The translations under genes were made by a program, and so were the position numbers. From Winogradskyella bathintestinalis (lineage in GTDB: Bacteria > Bacteroidota > Bacteroidia > Flavobacteriales > Flavobacteriaceae), in NCBI RefSeq assembly GCF_030407435.1, contig NZ_JASDDK010000001.1:434001-498000 (forward strand): a DNA stretch of 64,000 bases, read 5' to 3'. Under the pieces are notes generated by a model. It worked only from the letters and a program-made list of their open reading frames with translations, was not told the origin of the DNA and did not search any database. Shown one piece after another: positions 9,173-17,765 of this stretch; position 1 is the first letter of the stretch; every line of letters starts with the position of its first letter.

Positions 9173-11008
9173 ATGCCAAGACGCAAACCCACTTCCATAA
9201 AGGACGGCAAAAAAGCAAATTTAAAATCGTCCTTTAATGCCTTAGTATATATTCCCCGATTTTTTAAGGAAATATGGAGAGTTAATAAAAAGTTATTTCT
9301 ATTATCTGCGTTTTGTAGACTTATTGGTGCTCTACTTCCTGTTGTTATCTTATGGATTGGTAAACTAATTATTGATGAAATTATCCTTCAAATTTCATTA
9401 GATAATTCAGATTATCATGTGCTTTGGACTTATGTTGTTATTGAATTCGGATTAATTGTGCTATCAGATCTAATAAGCAGAGCCATTTCTTTAACAGATG
9501 GTTTACTTGGTGACGAATATAATATTACTACTTCAGTCACTATTATCAAAAAAACCAATCAAATTAACATCAGTTTATTAGAAGACGCTGAGTTTTATGA
9601 TAAATTAGAACGTGCCAGATCGCAAACTACTGGGCGTGTTGCTCTAATGTCTAATGTATTAGGACAGGCGCAAAGTGCTATTTCCATAACCACTCTGGTT
9701 GCGGGCTTAATTTATTTTGAACCTTACTTAATTATTCTTTTAGTATTAAGTATTATTCCTTCATTTATAAATGAAATTAGATTTAGTCAACGTCAATATT
9801 CGTTAGCACGAAGTTGGACCTCAGAACGACGCGAATTAGATTATTTAAGATTTATTGGAGCAAACGATAAAACCGCTAAAGAAATCAAACTATTTGGCTT
9901 AACTGACTTTGTAGTTGACCGTTTCAAAAACCTTTCTGAAAAATATTACCAACTCAACAAAACCCTTGCTATTAAGCGCTCGAGCTTAGGCTTTTTATTC
10001 AATCTTTTAGGTTCAATAAGTTATTACGCTGCATACGTGTTTATCATTTATCGTGTGCTTTCTGGAGTTATTACCATCGGAGAATTAACCTTTTTATCTG
10101 GTTCTTTTAATCGGTTAATGAAAAACCTGCAAGAATTCTTTTCAAAATTTACACGTATATCCGAAAGTGCGCTTTACCTGAAAGATTATTTCGATTTTAT
10201 TGATATTTCAATTGATTCAAAAGCAGAGAAAGATGTGCCATTACCAAAACATATTCAACACGGTTTTGAATTGAAAAATGTTCGGTTTGCCTATCCTAAT
10301 TCTGAAGTTGACATATTAAAAGGTATTAGTTTTAAACTTCAAGCTGGGGAGAAATTAGCTTTTGTTGGCCAGAATGGAGCCGGAAAAACGACTTTAATCA
10401 AATTGTTATTGCGTTTCTATAAACCGACTTCAGGTGAAATTCTTTTGGACGGCATCAATATTAACCGTTTTAATATTGCTGAATATCAAAAGTACTTTGG
10501 GGTCATTTTTCAGGATTTCTTTAAATACGAATTTACCATAAGAGAAAATATAGCCGTTGGAAACATAGAAGAACTAGCCAATCTAGACAAAATTGAAAGT
10601 GCGGCAGAGTTAAGTTTAGCAAACGAGGTTGTGTCTAAGCTAAAACAAGGCTACAATCAACAATTAGGTAAGCGTTTTTCTGATGGTATGGAATTATCTG
10701 GTGGGCAATGGCAAAAAGTCGCTTTGGCCAGAGCGTATATGAAACGTGCGGAAGTTATGATTTTAGACGAACCGACCTCTGCTCTGGATGCAAGAGCAGA
10801 AAGTGAAGTGTTTGGAAGATTTATTGGACTTACTGAAGGTAAAACAAGTATTATAATATCGCACCGATTTAGTACAGTACGGCAAGCAGATAGAATTTTA
10901 GTGCTTGAAAATGGTAAAGTTTTAGAAATTGGAACGCATGAAGAACTTATGGAGAATCAGAATTTATATGCGGAATTGTTCACGTTACAAGCTGAAGGCT
11001 ATCAGTAA
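9173..11008 (+). CDS. ABC exporter, fused membrane and ATPase domains
   Basis: A 611-residue half-transporter. The N-terminal 330 residues hold about six membrane helices (for example LFLLSAFCRLIGALLPVVIL near 45 and helices near 160-200 and 275-300). The C-terminal ABC ATPase has Walker A GQNGAGKTT (near 401), signature MELSGGQWQK (near 507), Walker B VMILDEPTSALD (near 530) and the H-loop ISHRFS (near 562). It probably works as a homodimer in the inner membrane. The substrate cannot be read from the sequence. It follows the SufT-like gene by only 13 nt and is likely on the same transcript. Confidence 0.9.
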   Translation: MPRRKPTSIKDGKKANLKSSFNALVYIPRFFKEIWRVNKKLFLLSAFCRLIGALLPVVILWIGKLIIDEIILQISLDNSDYHVLWTYVVIEFGLIVLSDLISRAISLTDGLLGDEYNITTSVTIIKKTNQINISLLEDAEFYDKLERARSQTTGRVALMSNVLGQAQSAISITTLVAGLIYFEPYLIILLVLSIIPSFINEIRFSQRQYSLARSWTSERRELDYLRFIGANDKTAKEIKLFGLTDFVVDRFKNLSEKYYQLNKTLAIKRSSLGFLFNLLGSISYYAAYVFIIYRVLSGVITIGELTFLSGSFNRLMKNLQEFFSKFTRISESALYLKDYFDFIDISIDSKAEKDVPLPKHIQHGFELKNVRFAYPNSEVDILKGISFKLQAGEKLAFVGQNGAGKTTLIKLLLRFYKPTSGEILLDGININRFNIAEYQKYFGVIFQDFFKYEFTIRENIAVGNIEELANLDKIESAAELSLANEVVSKLKQGYNQQLGKRFSDGMELSGGQWQKVALARAYMKRAEVMILDEPTSALDARAESEVFGRFIGLTEGKTSIIISHRFSTVRQADRILVLENGKVLEIGTHEELMENQNLYAELFTLQAEGYQ

Positions 11009-11013
11009 AACAT

Positions 11014-11021
11014 TATCTTTG
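11014..11021 (+). promoter_or_regulatory. -7-like box close to the DUF2480 start
   Basis: TATCTTTG matches the TAnnTTTG consensus and ends 4 nt before the next ATG. If used, the transcript would start essentially at the start codon. Confidence 0.35.
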
Positions 11022-11025
11022 TATT

Positions 11026-11532
11026 ATGGCAGAAGAGATTATCAATAGAGTTGCAAATAGCAAACTTAAAGTCATTGATTTAGAAGATTATTACCCAAAT
11101 GGAAAACGAATTCTCTTTGATATCAAAGATTGGTTGCTGGAAGGGCTAGTATTGCGCGAAAAAGTGTTTAGGGCTTTTGTGGCTGAACATAATTGGTCGC
11201 AATACCAAGATTGTTATGTGGCTTTGCATTGTTCAACGGATGCCATTGTACCAGATTGGGCTTATATGTTAATTTCCATTGAGCTTCAAGCCTATTCTAA
11301 GTTAACCATTATTGGCTCTCTGAGTGCCTTAGAATCTATAGTATATGCCGATATTATTGCAAATTTAGATCTTTCAGCATATCAAAATCAACCTGTAATT
11401 ATAAAAGGTTGCTCTCATAAACCGGTGCCTTCTAATGCTTTGGTATTATTATCTCAAAAACTCAAGCCAATAGCAAAATCAATTATGTTTGGCGAAGCTT
11501 GTTCTTCGGTGCCTCTGCACAAAAAACGTTAG
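11026..11532 (+). CDS. DUF2480 family protein
   Basis: A 168-residue protein of a Bacteroidota-specific family of unknown function. The recognisable features are the N-terminal NRVANSKLKVIDLEDYYP, the FDIKDWL segment, the LREKVFRAFV helix and the DAIVPDWAYMLI motif near 80. It has no signal peptide or membrane segment, so it is cytosolic. Cysteines near 65, 70, 127 and 161 could bind metal, but no clear site stands out. It lies 17 nt after the ABC exporter, ends the cluster and may have its own promoter. Confidence 0.85.
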   Translation: MAEEIINRVANSKLKVIDLEDYYPNGKRILFDIKDWLLEGLVLREKVFRAFVAEHNWSQYQDCYVALHCSTDAIVPDWAYMLISIELQAYSKLTIIGSLSALESIVYADIIANLDLSAYQNQPVIIKGCSHKPVPSNALVLLSQKLKPIAKSIMFGEACSSVPLHKKR

Positions 11533-11626
11533 TATTTATAAATTATTATGTGACTTTTATGACCTTTTAGGGTCTCATAAGCAGTGCTGTATTGATTTAT
11601 AAAATTTACTAAAATCAGAAAACACT

Positions 11627-11634
11627 TATATTTG
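11627..11634 (+). promoter_or_regulatory. -7 promoter box of the DUF3078 gene
   Basis: TATATTTG is an exact TAnnTTTG match, 41 nt before the ATG. A TTTA about 18 nt upstream could serve as a degenerate -33 element. Confidence 0.5.
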
Positions 11635-11675
11635 TACACTAATAACAACTTTAAATTATTAAAAATTAATCCGTT

Positions 11676-12581
11676 ATGAAGAAAAATTTATTTTTATCCG
11701 CATTCTTATTGTTTGCTTTAACTTTTGGTTTTGCACAATCGAAAGAAGAATTGCAAGCTCAAAAAGCTGAAAAACAAGCCGAAGCAGATAAATTTCAAAG
11801 TGAGGCAGATGCCATACAAGCAAAAATTAATGCATTACCAGGTTGGAGAATTGGGGCTTTTGGTACTATTGGTGGTAGTTTGTCTAACTTTAATAATTGG
11901 TATTCTCAGGATGTACCAAATAATATTACAGGTAATATAGGTATCACTTTTAATGCGTTTGCCAATAAAATTGAAGAGAAATATTTCTGGAGAAATTCTT
12001 TAAACACTAACCTTGCTTGGGTAAAATTAGATGACAAAGATGATGAGGTTGATTCTGACTTTGAGCCGACATCAGATGTTTTTAATATTTCATCACTCTA
12101 TGGTAGAAATATCAGCCAAACGTGGGCGATATCTGGTTTAGCTGAATACAGAACCACATTATTAGACAACTTTAACGATCCTGGATTTTTAGATGTTGGT
12201 CTAGGTGCTACTTGGACTCCACTTGAAAATTTGATTGTAGTTATACACCCTTTAAACTACAACTTTGTATTTGCTGAAAATGATGCGGCTTTCGAATCGT
12301 CAGCTGGTGCTAAAATTGTGGCAGATTACACTAGACAAATCGGAGCAATTGCTTTTAAATCTAATTTTTCAACCTTCCAAAGTTACGAGAATAGCGATTT
12401 ATCTAACTTCACTTGGACAAACTCATTCAGTTATACGCTTTGGAAAATGATTGGTGTTGGTTTTGACTTTGCGTTAAGAAACAACAAACAAGAGGCTGCC
12501 AATGTACAAGAGGTTGATTTAGCAGATGCTGATAACAAATTACAATCGTATTATACAGTTGGTTTGAGCTATAAGTTTTAA
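11676..12581 (+). CDS. DUF3078 family outer-membrane barrel protein
   Basis: A 301-residue secreted protein. The signal peptide is residues 1-20, ending FGFAQ. A short coiled-coil follows (about 21-51, rich in Lys, Glu, Gln and Ala). The rest is alternating strands such as WRIGAFGTIGGSLSNFNNW and it ends in YTVGLSYKF, the terminal-phenylalanine strand typical of outer-membrane beta-barrels. DUF3078 is a Bacteroidota family of unknown function. The gene stands alone between its own promoter box and a strong terminator. Confidence 0.85.
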   Translation: MKKNLFLSAFLLFALTFGFAQSKEELQAQKAEKQAEADKFQSEADAIQAKINALPGWRIGAFGTIGGSLSNFNNWYSQDVPNNITGNIGITFNAFANKIEEKYFWRNSLNTNLAWVKLDDKDDEVDSDFEPTSDVFNISSLYGRNISQTWAISGLAEYRTTLLDNFNDPGFLDVGLGATWTPLENLIVVIHPLNYNFVFAENDAAFESSAGAKIVADYTRQIGAIAFKSNFSTFQSYENSDLSNFTWTNSFSYTLWKMIGVGFDFALRNNKQEAANVQEVDLADADNKLQSYYTVGLSYKF

Positions 12582-12602
12582 AACAAACGCTCACAATATT
12601 TT

Positions 12603-12638
12603 AAACCTGTCTTGAACTATATTCGGACAGGTTTTTTT
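12603..12638 (+). terminator. Intrinsic terminator after the DUF3078 gene
   Basis: A 9-bp stem (AAACCTGTC with GACAGGTTT) around a 14-nt loop is followed directly by a T-run. It closes the plus-strand gene and lies between convergent genes. Confidence 0.85.
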
Positions 12639-12649
12639 ATTAAAATTAG

Positions 12650-14920
12650 TTAGTTAAACGTTTTCTTCTTGTTCTTTTTCTTAAACAAACGTTTTAGAAA
12701 ACCATCGCGTTTTGTGGGTTCGCAATCCAAGTCATCTAAAACTTTTTGTGAAGGATTTTCAAATTTAGCTTTTGTAAAACTATTAAACTCACTATCACGA
12801 TTCAATTTCTGATAGAATTTTGCAAATATTGGTAATGCCGAATTGGCGCCTTGTCCCATTCCAGTAGATTTAAATCCGATACTATGATTATCGTTTCCGA
12901 CCCATGTAATTGTTACTAAATTTGGGGTTAAACCTACATACCAACCATCTTTATTGTTTTGAGTAGTCCCCGTTTTTCCTGCAATTTCATTAGATAAACC
13001 ATAAGTACTTCTTAATCTTGATGCCGTGCCTTTATTAACCGTAGATTTCATTATTTCTAAGAGCACTTGTCTTGTATAATCACTAAAGGCGGCTTCCTCT
13101 GAAATTTCAGGTTCAAAGGTAGCTATGATATTTCCAGCTTTATCTTCAATTTTAGTAATGTAATACGGTTTAACGGATCTACTATCATTTAAATAACTAA
13201 CATAAGCACCTGTTAAATCCTTCAAACTAATTTCCGCGACGCCCAAAGCCAAAGATGGTTCATTAGGTAGAACTTTGGTAATTCCTAATTTTTTAACCTG
13301 CTCTAAAACCTTTGGTATACCAACGCTCTCCATGACTTTAACAGAAATGGTATTAATGGAATTGCTCAATGCATTTTCTAAAGTATAATTAATATAAGGA
13401 TCTTCTTCGTCACTGCCAGAATTACGTGGTGTCCAATCATCATAATCTGTGTAAGTCACCTTGTTTAACGAAAAATAAGTACATGGTTCTAAGCCATTTT
13501 CTATAGCAGCAGTATACACAAGAGGTTTGAAAGTAGAACCGACTTGCCGTTCACTTTGCGATATATGATCGAACTTAAAATATCTGTAGTCAATGCCACC
13601 AACGTAAGTTCTTACAGCTCCTGTAGTTGGTTCAACAGACAGCATTCCTGTATTTAAAAACTTAAGATAATGTTTTAAACTATCTATGGTAGATACATTT
13701 TTAACCGTATCACCTTTCCAACTAAATAACGCTATGGGTCTCGAAACATTTAATGAATCTTTAATTTGATTTTTAGACAAGCCTTGCGCCTTATAAGCTA
13801 TAACTTGAGGTAATTTATTTAAGACGTTTTCAATGAGTTTCTCATTCGTTTCCCACGGGCCGTCATTACCATATGAATTTTCAAAAGCAGTTTGAAGTTC
13901 GCCAATATGTTCTTCCATAGCGTTTTCTGCCAATTCTTGCATTTTGTAATCTAAAGTCGTATGAACAATTAGCCCGTCTTTATATAAATTGTACTTTTCA
14001 CCTTGAGGTGTTTTTAAGGTGTCTAAAATAAATTCTAATTGTTTCTTTACTTCCGCCCTAAAATAAGGTGCTAAACCTACATCGTGATTAAAGGAACGAT
14101 ACTCCAATTCTATATCTTGATTTACATAATAACTCAATGAGTCTTCGGACAAATAATTGTAGTTTACCATTTGGTTTAAAACTACATTTCTTCGGTTCTT
14201 ACTACGCTCAATATGGACTCTTGGATTGTAATACGTATTCGCTTTTAAGGTCCCAACTAAGGTGGCAGCTTCGTTAATTGAAATATCTCGGACTGATTTA
14301 TTAAAAAATTTACGTGAAGCACTTTCGATGCCATACGTATTATCAGAAAACGGAACAGTATTAAGATATAGGGTTAAAATTTCTTTTTTGGAATAGACTT
14401 CTTCTATACGCTTGGCTACAATAGATTCTTTGAACTTATTGATGAGCATACTGAAAAGCGCATAATTCTTTCTACCATATAGATTTTTAGCCAACTGAAG
14501 CGTTATAGTGCTGCCGCCACCGGCAGATTTATCTTGAAGGATTAAGTTTTTGACAAATACACGTATTAGGCTAATATTATCAATACCGTCATGCTCATAA
14601 AATCTTGAATCCTCCGTAGCCACTAAGGCATTAATTAAATGGTTTGGAAAATCTTCAAATTTTACTGGCTGTCTATCATAAATGTAATATTTACCTATTA
14701 ATTTTTCGTTTTTATCTAAAAGTTGTGTGGCTTGTTCTTGCTGTATAGAACTGATATCGCTTTGCGTTGGCAATTTCCCGAACACTCCCAAATATATACT
14801 AATATAAAGACCGATAAGAAATATTAAGACAGCAGCTATTAATACAACAGCCCATCTTATCCACTTGTTTTTAAAAAATTGCTTGAATTTAGTGTTCATT
14901 CCTTTCCCAGTAGAATTCAT
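12650..14920 (-). CDS. Class A penicillin-binding protein (transglycosylase/transpeptidase, PBP1A-like)
   Basis: A bifunctional peptidoglycan synthase of 756 residues. It has a short cytosolic tail and one membrane helix (about 19-42). The glycosyltransferase 51 domain carries TEDSRFYEHDGID (near 107) and GGGSTITLQLAKNLYG (near 135). The penicillin-binding domain has the SxxK motif STFK (near 461), SxN in SNSINT and KTG in AGKTGTTQNNKDGW (near 649). The C-terminus is a basic KKKNKK tail. It acts in the periplasm, anchored to the inner membrane. It is monocistronic, with convergent and spaced neighbours. Confidence 0.95.
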   Translation of the reverse strand: MNSTGKGMNTKFKQFFKNKWIRWAVVLIAAVLIFLIGLYISIYLGVFGKLPTQSDISSIQQEQATQLLDKNEKLIGKYYIYDRQPVKFEDFPNHLINALVATEDSRFYEHDGIDNISLIRVFVKNLILQDKSAGGGSTITLQLAKNLYGRKNYALFSMLINKFKESIVAKRIEEVYSKKEILTLYLNTVPFSDNTYGIESASRKFFNKSVRDISINEAATLVGTLKANTYYNPRVHIERSKNRRNVVLNQMVNYNYLSEDSLSYYVNQDIELEYRSFNHDVGLAPYFRAEVKKQLEFILDTLKTPQGEKYNLYKDGLIVHTTLDYKMQELAENAMEEHIGELQTAFENSYGNDGPWETNEKLIENVLNKLPQVIAYKAQGLSKNQIKDSLNVSRPIALFSWKGDTVKNVSTIDSLKHYLKFLNTGMLSVEPTTGAVRTYVGGIDYRYFKFDHISQSERQVGSTFKPLVYTAAIENGLEPCTYFSLNKVTYTDYDDWTPRNSGSDEEDPYINYTLENALSNSINTISVKVMESVGIPKVLEQVKKLGITKVLPNEPSLALGVAEISLKDLTGAYVSYLNDSRSVKPYYITKIEDKAGNIIATFEPEISEEAAFSDYTRQVLLEIMKSTVNKGTASRLRSTYGLSNEIAGKTGTTQNNKDGWYVGLTPNLVTITWVGNDNHSIGFKSTGMGQGANSALPIFAKFYQKLNRDSEFNSFTKAKFENPSQKVLDDLDCEPTKRDGFLKRLFKKKNKKKTFN

Positions 14921-15158
14921 ATTGAAACGAAAACTTTAAAATTTTGTTATTAATATGGCATTAAAAACACAGTAATTTTCTGGTTTTTATTTTAAAAGAT
15001 GTCAAGATCTTTAAATAAATATGGTTTTAAGCAAATTCACTAAAAATTAGAAATATCATACACCTAATTAAAACACATGTAATCAATAAGTTGCATTCAA
15101 TGTTTTGTTTTTTCACTTAAAAGTGAAGTGATATTTTAGATTTATCCGAATTGCAAAA

Positions 15159-16370
15159 TCATTCGATATCTTCAACATCTGGATAAAGAAATTGATTGTA
15201 CGGAAAGCGTGTTACATGAATTTCTCTAACCTCCTTATAAACACGTTTTCTAAATTCATCCATATTTTCCTTATTCAACGCCGATATAAACAAAGCATTA
15301 CCATCTAAACGAGACATCCACGTTTTTTTCCATTCTTCTATGGTGAAGTTGGCTTTGGTCCGTTCTTCTACTAAATCGTCTTCGTCATAAGGTTCGGCTT
15401 CATAGGCATCAATTTTATTAAACACCATTATGGTTGCTTTGTCCTTACTATCTATTTCGTCTAAAATCTGATTTACAGAATCGATGTGTTCTTCAAAATT
15501 TGAATGCGAAATATCTACTACATGCAGTAATAAATCGGCTTCTCTTACTTCATCTAGAGTACTTTTAAATGATTCCACCAATTGTGTTGGTAGTTTTCTA
15601 ATAAATCCAACGGTATCACTTACTAAAAATGGTAAATTTCCTATAACTACTTTTCTAACCGTAGTATCTAATGTAGCAAATAATTTATTTTCAGCAAAGA
15701 CGTCACTTTTACTAATAACATTCATTAATGTAGATTTACCCACATTGGTATAACCGACTAGGGCCACTCGTACCATTTTACCGCGGTTACCGCGTTGTAC
15801 GGCCATTTGCTTATCAATGGTTTTAATTTTAGATTTTAATAAGGCGATTTTATCGCGTACAATACGTCGATCTGTTTCTATTTCCGTTTCCCCTGGCCCG
15901 CGCATTCCAATTCCACCTTTTTGTCGTTCAAGGTGTGTCCACATACCTTTTAATCGCGGTAATAAATATTCACATTGTGCTAATTCTACTTGCGTACGAG
16001 CGTAACTTGTCTGTGCTCGTTGTGCAAAAATATCTAAGATAAGGTTCGTTCTATCTAATATTTTACAATTCAGAATTTTACTAATATTTCGTTCTTGAGC
16101 GGGAGATAATTCATCATCAAAAATTACTGTACCAATATCATTTTCTTTAACAAAATTAGTGACCTCTTCCATTTTTCCAGTTCCAATAAAGGTTTTAGGA
16201 TTAGGCATTGTCATTTTTTGTGTGTAGCGTTTTATAACTTCACCCCCTGCTGTAAAGGTTAGAAATTCTAACTCATCTAAATATTCTTTAGATGTTTCTT
16301 CATCTTGTTCTTGGGTAATTATACCAATAAGTACAACCTTTTCTAAAGCGATATCTTTTTTCTCTATCAT
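15159..16370 (-). CDS. hflX: GTPase HflX
   Basis: A ribosome-associated GTPase that rescues stalled or heat-damaged ribosomes. The 403-residue protein has the HflX N-terminal domain (FDDELSPAQERN near 100), the glycine-rich linker GIGMRGPGETEIE (near 172) and a GTPase domain with G1 GYTNVGKST (near 206), G3 DTVGF and G4 NKID. It is cytosolic. It is transcribed alone from a -7 box 15 nt upstream and lies back to back with the EEP gene. Confidence 0.95.
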   Translation of the reverse strand: MIEKKDIALEKVVLIGIITQEQDEETSKEYLDELEFLTFTAGGEVIKRYTQKMTMPNPKTFIGTGKMEEVTNFVKENDIGTVIFDDELSPAQERNISKILNCKILDRTNLILDIFAQRAQTSYARTQVELAQCEYLLPRLKGMWTHLERQKGGIGMRGPGETEIETDRRIVRDKIALLKSKIKTIDKQMAVQRGNRGKMVRVALVGYTNVGKSTLMNVISKSDVFAENKLFATLDTTVRKVVIGNLPFLVSDTVGFIRKLPTQLVESFKSTLDEVREADLLLHVVDISHSNFEEHIDSVNQILDEIDSKDKATIMVFNKIDAYEAEPYDEDDLVEERTKANFTIEEWKKTWMSRLDGNALFISALNKENMDEFRKRVYKEVREIHVTRFPYNQFLYPDVEDIE

Positions 16371-16385
16371 ATATTAATTAAAGTA

Positions 16386-16393
16386 CAAAGTTA
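16386..16393 (-). promoter_or_regulatory. -7 promoter box of hflX
   Basis: On the minus strand this is TAACTTTG, an exact TAnnTTTG match, 15 nt before the hflX ATG. The -33 element was not identified. Confidence 0.4.
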
Positions 16394-16576
16394 AGGAATA
16401 GTTTATGGTTTTTGGGGTGCGATCTATGCTTCATATTCTTCATTTTTTTTGCACGTTACCTCTGTTTAAATCCTTGAAAGACTTATATTAGAAACAAAGG
16501 TAAAATAAAATGGTTGAATTTTCAGTTTAATATTTTTGCGCCCATTTCTAAGCGCACTCTTATTTAAAAAATAGGC

Positions 16577-16584
16577 TATATTTA
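16577..16584 (+). promoter_or_regulatory. -7-like box 5 nt before the EEP gene start
   Basis: TATATTTA matches seven of eight positions of the TAnnTTTG element if the final G is relaxed. It ends 5 nt before the ATG at 16590. Confidence 0.3.
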
Positions 16585-16589
16585 ATCCC

Positions 16590-17540
16590 ATGATTAGTAA
16601 TTCTGAAATTTACACCATAGCGTTTTACAATGTAGAAAATTTATTCGACACTAAAAATGATCCTTTAATCCACGACGATGACTTTCTGCCTAATTCTGCA
16701 AAACGGTGGACAACAAAGCGCTATTTGAATAAAATAATGAAGTTAAGCATCGTAATTTCTCAAATAGGAAAAGCACAATCTAAACTCGCACCTGCCATAA
16801 TAGGCTTAGCTGAAGTTGAAAACAAAAAAGTACTATCAGATTTAGTAAAAAGCAAAAACTTATTGAATGAAAATTACAAATATGTGCATTATGATTCTTT
16901 AGATGAACGAGGTATCAATGTCGCCCTACTCTATAATCCCGATGTTTTTAAGGTTGACCATTCTGAAACGTTTTCCGTGTATTTGGAAAACAACAAAAGT
17001 CAACAAGATTATACTAGAGATATACTTTTAGTTAAGGGTCAATTGCATAACGAAAACCTGTGTATATTAGTTAACCACTGGTCTTCTCGACGAGAAGGTG
17101 TAATAGAAACTGAGTTTAAACGTTTAGCAGCGGCAAAAGTTGTAAATTCTGTAATTAGCGAATTGAAAAATGAAAACCCAGATAACAAAATAATTGTAAT
17201 GGGAGATTTTAATGACAATCCGAATGACAGAACCATGCTATTATTAGAAAAAAGAAGTGATCTATACAATCCTTTTAAGACAGTTTGGTCTCCGAGCAAT
17301 GGTAGTTTGAATCATAATTTTCAATGGAATAATTTTGATCAAATATTATTTTCTACTAATTTTTTTGAAGTCACTGATAACGCTCTGACATTTTATGATG
17401 GCGAGGTGTTTAACAATAAGTTTCTAACTCAGTATCACGGAAAGTATCAAGGACAGCCATTTAGAACCTATGTTGGCAAGAAATATCAGGGCGGTTATAG
17501 TGATCATTTTCCTGTTTTTATCCAATTAAAGCCATCATAA
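16590..17540 (+). CDS. Endonuclease/exonuclease/phosphatase family protein
   Basis: A 316-residue EEP-fold enzyme, a metal-dependent phosphoesterase. Visible catalytic motifs are FYNVENLFDT (residues about 11-20), GLAEVENKKV (near 73, metal-binding Glu), NHWSSRREG, VMGDFNDNPNDR (near 205) and the C-terminal GGYSDHFPVFIQL with the catalytic Asp-His pair. No signal peptide is seen at this start, so it is probably cytosolic. The substrate is unknown; nucleic acid or a phosphorylated metabolite are both possible. It is divergent from hflX. Confidence 0.88.
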   Translation: MISNSEIYTIAFYNVENLFDTKNDPLIHDDDFLPNSAKRWTTKRYLNKIMKLSIVISQIGKAQSKLAPAIIGLAEVENKKVLSDLVKSKNLLNENYKYVHYDSLDERGINVALLYNPDVFKVDHSETFSVYLENNKSQQDYTRDILLVKGQLHNENLCILVNHWSSRREGVIETEFKRLAAAKVVNSVISELKNENPDNKIIVMGDFNDNPNDRTMLLLEKRSDLYNPFKTVWSPSNGSLNHNFQWNNFDQILFSTNFFEVTDNALTFYDGEVFNNKFLTQYHGKYQGQPFRTYVGKKYQGGYSDHFPVFIQLKPS

Positions 17541-17765
17541 ATGCTTCCCAGCCCTTTTGTCGATTAATAATGTAGTTAATCTATTATAACATTGTTAACC
17601 ATCTGTTAATTGTCATTTTTTATATATTCGAGTTCGCATAGTTAAATCGTCCAACCAGCGCCAACCATGCACATTACAACACATTTTTCTTAGAAACACT
17701 AGCAAAAATCTCTTTAATTCAATGATTATAAGGGGATTAAATAATTCTTAACAAACCGATTAATA